A stretch of DNA of 64,000 nt, taken from Paenibacillus uliginis N3/975 (GTDB lineage Bacteria > Bacillota > Bacilli > Paenibacillales > Paenibacillaceae). A model generated the notes under the pieces. The model was not told the origin of the DNA. It saw only the letters and a program-made list of their open reading frames with translations, and ran no database searches. The stretch is from NCBI RefSeq assembly GCF_900177425.1, contig NZ_LT840184.1:3698263-3762262 (forward strand). Direction: 5' to 3'. Below, piece after piece: positions 60,822-64,000 of this stretch. The first letter of the stretch is position 1, and every line of letters starts with the position of its first letter. Position numbers and translations under genes: made by a program.

Positions 60822-62246
60822 TTAGATTGCAGCTTCCTCGCTGACAAAATTCCAGTCACGCACATCGACAAACCGGCCTTTAACTGCTGCCGCAGCAGCC
60901 ATGGCAGGCGATACGAGGTGAGTTCTGCCTCCTCGTCCCTGACGACCTTCAAAGTTACGGTTGGACGTAGATGCGCAGCGCTGTCCAGGTTTTAGCACAT
61001 CCGGGTTCATCGCAAGACACATACTGCAGCCTGCTTCTCGCCATTCAAATCCCGCTTCGACAAAGATTTTATCCAAACCTTCCTCCTCAGCCTGGATCTT
61101 AACGCGTCCGGAGCCAGGAACCACAATTGCCGTTACTTTCTCAGACACCTTATGTCCTTTCGCTACAGCCGCTGCTGCCCGAAGATCTTCAATACGTCCG
61201 TTTGTGCAAGAGCCAATAAAGACGTAGTCGATTGGAATTTCTGAAATAGGCGTTCCAGGTACGAGAGCCATATATTCAAGTGCTTTTTCAGCAGCTTTAC
61301 GTTCATTTTCTGTTGCAAAATCAGCAGGATTTGGTACAGAAGACGAAATGTTTGTGCCCATTCCCGGGCTCGTTCCCCAAGTTACCTGCGGAATCAAAGA
61401 TTCCACATCAAATTCCAAAACGGTATCAAACTGAGCGCCTTCGTCAGTTACAAGATCTTTCCATGCTTCCACTCTGCTGTCAAAGTCCTCTCCCTGCGGC
61501 ACATGCTGACGTCCACGGAGATAATCAAAAGTCGTCTCGTCCGGTGCGATCATACCCGCTCGAGCACCGCCCTCGATGGACATGTTACATACCGTCATAC
61601 GTTCTTCCATCGTTAATTCACGGATTGCTTCACCTGTATACTCAATTACATATCCTGTAGCGAAATCTGTACCATACTTAGCAATAACACCAAGAATCAT
61701 GTCTTTCGCCGTGACACCAGGATTGCGCTTACCTACAAAGCGAACTTCCATCGTCTTCGCCTTGGCCTGCTGCAAACATTGTGTAGCCATGACGTGCTCA
61801 ACCTCACTGGTACCAATACCGAATGCGAGAGCGCCAAACGCGCCGTGTGTAGAGGTATGGCTATCACCGCACACAATCGTTTTACCAGGATGCGTCAAGC
61901 CGAGTTCAGGACCCATTACGTGAACTACACCTTGATCAATCGTATCCAGATCATACAGCGTCACACCAAAATCACGGCAATTCTGTGTCAGTGTATCAAT
62001 CTGCTGTTTGGAGATTGGATCAGTAATGTTGTAACGGTCTTTCGTCGGAACGTTATGGTCCATCGTCGCAAACGTCAACTCAGGACGACGCACCTTGCGT
62101 CCACTAAGACGAAGCCCTTCAAAAGCCTGCGGCGAGGTCACTTCGTGAACCAAATGCAGGTCGATATACAATATACCGGGCTTACCCTCTTCCTGATGAA
62201 TGACGTGGTTATCCCAAATTTTTTCGAACATCGTCTTTTTACTCAT
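60822..62246 (-). CDS. leuC: 3-isopropylmalate dehydratase large subunit (LeuC)
   Basis: A 474-residue aconitase-family protein: MFEKIWDNHVIHQEEGKPGI, the CGDSHTSTHGAFGALAFGIG active-site block, and [4Fe-4S] ligands in GSCTNGRIEDL and GCSMCLAMNPD. I chose ATG 62246 (MSKKTMF, GGGGTG 6 bases upstream); earlier in-frame starts to 62255 are too close to the SD. leuA and leuB are not in the window. A divergent LysR gene probably controls it. Confidence 0.95.
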   Translation of the reverse strand: MSKKTMFEKIWDNHVIHQEEGKPGILYIDLHLVHEVTSPQAFEGLRLSGRKVRRPELTFATMDHNVPTKDRYNITDPISKQQIDTLTQNCRDFGVTLYDLDTIDQGVVHVMGPELGLTHPGKTIVCGDSHTSTHGAFGALAFGIGTSEVEHVMATQCLQQAKAKTMEVRFVGKRNPGVTAKDMILGVIAKYGTDFATGYVIEYTGEAIRELTMEERMTVCNMSIEGGARAGMIAPDETTFDYLRGRQHVPQGEDFDSRVEAWKDLVTDEGAQFDTVLEFDVESLIPQVTWGTSPGMGTNISSSVPNPADFATENERKAAEKALEYMALVPGTPISEIPIDYVFIGSCTNGRIEDLRAAAAVAKGHKVSEKVTAIVVPGSGRVKIQAEEEGLDKIFVEAGFEWREAGCSMCLAMNPDVLKPGQRCASTSNRNFEGRQGRGGRTHLVSPAMAAAAAVKGRFVDVRDWNFVSEEAAI

Positions 62247-62367
62247 CATAATCACCCCATTAATTCATTCGGTCAAAGTGAAAAGAAAGATATTACCTTC
62301 CCTTTCGATTGATAGTACTATATCATCTCCCGCTTCATTGTTCCAAGATATAAAATCTATAAAAGCA

Positions 62368-62450
62368 ATAGGTATCAACTATAAGTGCTTAATCTTTCAA
62401 AAAAGGGAGATAACCTATATAATATAGTAACAATAATAGGTAACGCCTAT
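62368..62450. promoter_or_regulatory. Two LysR-type boxes in the leuC-lysR divergent region
   Basis: ATAGGTATCAACTAT (62368-62382) and ATAGGTAACGCCTAT (62436-62450) share ATAGGT-N5-CTAT and fit the T-N11-A rule. They are 68 bases apart, near the expected leuC promoter and just before the lysR start, suggesting activation of leuCD and autoregulation. Confidence 0.65.
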
Positions 62451-62466
62451 AAACGGAGTGATACGA

Positions 62467-63402
62467 ATGGAATTAAGACAGCTACAATATACTTTACAGA
62501 TCGCCGCCGATAAAAACTTTTCAAGGGCCGCCGAGAAGCTGCACATTGCCCAGCCTTCACTCAGCCAGCAATTATCCAAGCTGGAAAAGGAGCTCGGTGT
62601 CCTGCTGTTTCAGCGCAATACAAGCACGGTCGAGCTTACCCATGCAGGTGCAAGCTTTGTGGAGCACGCACAAAAAATAATGGATGCCGTTGAGCAACTC
62701 CGTCAGGAGATGTCCGATATTTCACAGCTCCGTAAAGGTAAAGTCGTTGTTGGCAGTATGCCGATTACTGGTTCTCACTTGCTGCCCAGGGTGCTTCCGG
62801 CATTTAAAGAATCATATCCTGATATTGAGATTACATTAATGGAAGATTCCTCTTTAAATTTGGAGAAGTTAACGGCCAGCGGTAAAGCCGATCTCAGTCT
62901 GTTGTCCCTTCCGCTTGTCGAACCATCTCTTTCCTGGGTTCCCTTAGGTGAGGAGAGGATCGATTTGGCTGTGCCTCCACAGCACCACCTCGCACTTCGT
63001 GCACAAAACCATCCCGCTGAACCGATTTCCCTACAGGAACTGAGAGATGAGGCATTTATCGTTCTGAAAAAAGGTCAGGGATTTCGTAAGCTTACCTTCG
63101 ACCTGTGCCGGGAAGCCGGTTTTGAGCCAAACGTCGTTTTTGAGAGTAGCAACATCGAGACGATCCAATCTCTTGTAGCAACAGGCATGGGTGTTACTCT
63201 CGTTCCGCACTTTATCGCGCGGGCAAAGCGAAGCGAGTTTATTCCTGTGTTTTTGCCCCTTGCGGAGCCGGTTCCGAGCCGTACTTTGGTTGTTGCCTAC
63301 CGCAACGGACGTTATTTGTCCAAAGCCGCTGAAGCCTTCATCCAAACCTTCAAAGAGGTTATGGATGTGCTTGCATCTGAAGGAATAAAAGACAAACTGT
63401 AA
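62467..63402 (+). CDS. LysR-family regulator divergent from leuCD
   Basis: A 311-residue protein. The wHTH is MELRQLQYTLQIAADKNFSR followed by AAEKLHIAQPSLSQQLSKLE, and the rest is a periplasmic-binding-like effector domain (KVVVGSMPITGSHLLPRVLP, GMGVTLVPHFIAR). ATG 62467 with CGGAGTG 6 bases upstream is better placed than GTG 62458. The coinducer may be a leucine-pathway intermediate, as for other LysR proteins next to leu genes; this is inferred from position. Confidence 0.9.
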   Translation: MELRQLQYTLQIAADKNFSRAAEKLHIAQPSLSQQLSKLEKELGVLLFQRNTSTVELTHAGASFVEHAQKIMDAVEQLRQEMSDISQLRKGKVVVGSMPITGSHLLPRVLPAFKESYPDIEITLMEDSSLNLEKLTASGKADLSLLSLPLVEPSLSWVPLGEERIDLAVPPQHHLALRAQNHPAEPISLQELRDEAFIVLKKGQGFRKLTFDLCREAGFEPNVVFESSNIETIQSLVATGMGVTLVPHFIARAKRSEFIPVFLPLAEPVPSRTLVVAYRNGRYLSKAAEAFIQTFKEVMDVLASEGIKDKL

Positions 63403-63435
63403 CGTGAGCCGATAATAACCATGCTTAAACATAGT

Positions 63436-63479
63436 AAAGAGGCTGACCCCGCACATCCCATGCGGAGCAGCCTCTTTTT
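63436..63479. terminator. Bidirectional terminator between lysR and the small gene
   Basis: AAAGAGGCTG..CCGCA / TGCGG..CAGCCTCTTT, T-run on both strands. Confidence 0.85.
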
Positions 63480-63489
63480 CGTACACCTA

Positions 63490-63678
63490 TTATTTACGTA
63501 AATTATGCTGATCGATCAACCGATTCTGCTGATCCGAATTATAGGATGTATCCTGATTCACAGCATCAAACCTGTTGTTCTCACCCGTAACACCCTCTAC
63601 AAAATTACGAAACTGATCTTTTTGCTCTTTCAAATCTTCTTGATTATTGATGTCGTTTCCGTTCTTATTTGCCATCAT
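63490..63678 (-). CDS. Small acidic hydrophilic protein
   Basis: A 62-residue protein (MMANKNGNDINNQEDLKEQK start) with many Asn, Asp, Gln and Glu, no Cys, and no hydrophobic core: EQKDQFRNFVEGVTGENNRF, then a C-terminal DQQNRLIDQHNLRK. It is likely disordered or helical; similar small Bacillales proteins are spore-associated, but I cannot name the family. AAAGGAGG lies 5 bases before ATG 63678; the frame upstream to 63720 has no SD. Confidence 0.6.
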   Translation of the reverse strand: MMANKNGNDINNQEDLKEQKDQFRNFVEGVTGENNRFDAVNQDTSYNSDQQNRLIDQHNLRK

Positions 63679-63743
63679 ATCAACCTCCTTTAAGGGATTA
63701 CCAGTAGTATACCCGCTCATCAGGAGATGAAACCGAAATTATA

Positions 63744-64000
63744 TCATTTATATATGTACAAATTAGGTCTCCGATCTTCAAAGACAGGAATCCGCTGCCG
63801 TACGTTGTCTGTAAGTGAGCTATCCAGGTTTCCAGTAATAATAGCTTCTTCCTCCCCTCCTTCGGCAACAATCTCTCCCCAAGGATCGATGATCATCGAA
63901 TGACCGAAAAAGGACGTATCTCCACTTACGCCTACACGATTGCACGCGACCACATACATCTGGTTTTCAATAGCTCTGGCCGTCAAAAGGGTTCTCCAAT
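63744..64000 (-). CDS. Carbon-nitrogen hydrolase (nitrilase/omega-amidase family), 5' part missing
   Basis: The C-terminal 84 residues of a nitrilase-superfamily enzyme; the frame runs off the right edge. WRTLLTARAIENQMYVVACN, the GHSMIIDPWGEIVAE turn and the C-terminal LDSSLTDNVRQRIPVFEDRR are standard for this family, placing the fragment after the catalytic Cys region. YafV/MtnU-type omega-amidases end with similar RRPNLY tails. The catalytic Glu/Lys/Cys are outside the window. Confidence 0.88.
   Translation of the reverse strand, partial: WRTLLTARAIENQMYVVACNRVGVSGDTSFFGHSMIIDPWGEIVAEGGEEEAIITGNLDSSLTDNVRQRIPVFEDRRPNLYIYK

Noticed and set aside
1..64000. tRNA, rRNA, CRISPR, prophage or intact insertion sequence
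   Set aside because: None found on reading both strands; a tRNAscan-SE and ISfinder run would settle this.

Overview
The window looks like chromosome of a Paenibacillus or close relative (Bacillota, Paenibacillaceae). Evidence: purine-rich Shine-Dalgarno (SD) sites of the AGGAGG type before most genes, frequent GTG/TTG starts, three proteins with the 'copper amine oxidase N-terminal' stalk domain, an SLH-domain surface protein, LplB/LplC-type sugar transporters, a Spo0E-family peptide and a chitin-active AA10 lytic monooxygenase. I see no rRNA, tRNA, CRISPR array, prophage or intact insertion sequence. The first and last genes are cut by the window edges.

Layout. 1-6.4 kb: small accessory genes (DUF4242, acyl-CoA dehydrogenase-like, YqeK-like HD hydrolase, a 48-codon Spo0E-like gene, two orphan hairpin-plus-terminator units, HAD phosphatase). 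6.5-10.8 kb: minus-strand sugar ABC transporter with a Gfo/Idh/MocA dehydrogenase. 11.0-12.8 kb: small proteins and an NlpC/P60 wall hydrolase behind a c-di-AMP (ydaO/yuaA) riboswitch. 13.1-17.9 kb: plus-strand block with ribosome-related genes: a promoter, a 7-codon leader ORF, a long hairpin, two intrinsic terminators, a MutS2-like ATPase without Smr domain, a GNAT acetyltransferase, a 23S-type methyltransferase and an RluA pseudouridine synthase. 18.2-25.7 kb: AA10 monooxygenase, then a LacI-controlled GH30 glycosidase and ABC transporter regulon with three matching operators. 25.9-29.7 kb: MarR, GNAT, a parC fragment and a GntR/ABC exporter cassette ending in a 31-residue membrane peptide. 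30-34.4 kb: parE-parC. 34.5-38.3 kb: SGNH hydrolase plus ABC-2 exporter, and a CAP-domain secreted protein. 38.4-43.2 kb: D-glucosaminate-type catabolic operon (amidohydrolase, DgaE, DgaF, sugar kinase, GntR). 43.3-47.6 kb: GNAT and a heterodimeric BmrCD-like exporter. 47.9-52.8 kb: double dynamin, small protein, endonuclease III. 52.8-60.0 kb: SLH protein and two tandem amidase + GerMN lipoprotein pairs. 60.2-64 kb: leuCD with a divergent LysR regulator, a small protein and a nitrilase-family gene running off the edge.

The most interesting system is the MutS2-like operon at 13.1-16.1 kb. The leader ORF's end pairs perfectly with a segment 88 bases downstream, and that segment can alternatively pair with the 5' arm of the first terminator. 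This is the geometry of a ribosome-stalling attenuator, the kind used for antibiotic-inducible ribosome-protection genes. The ATPase family (MutS2/RqcU) is known to act on collided ribosomes. The regulatory model is an inference, and a weak alternative promoter after the second terminator could also drive the gene.
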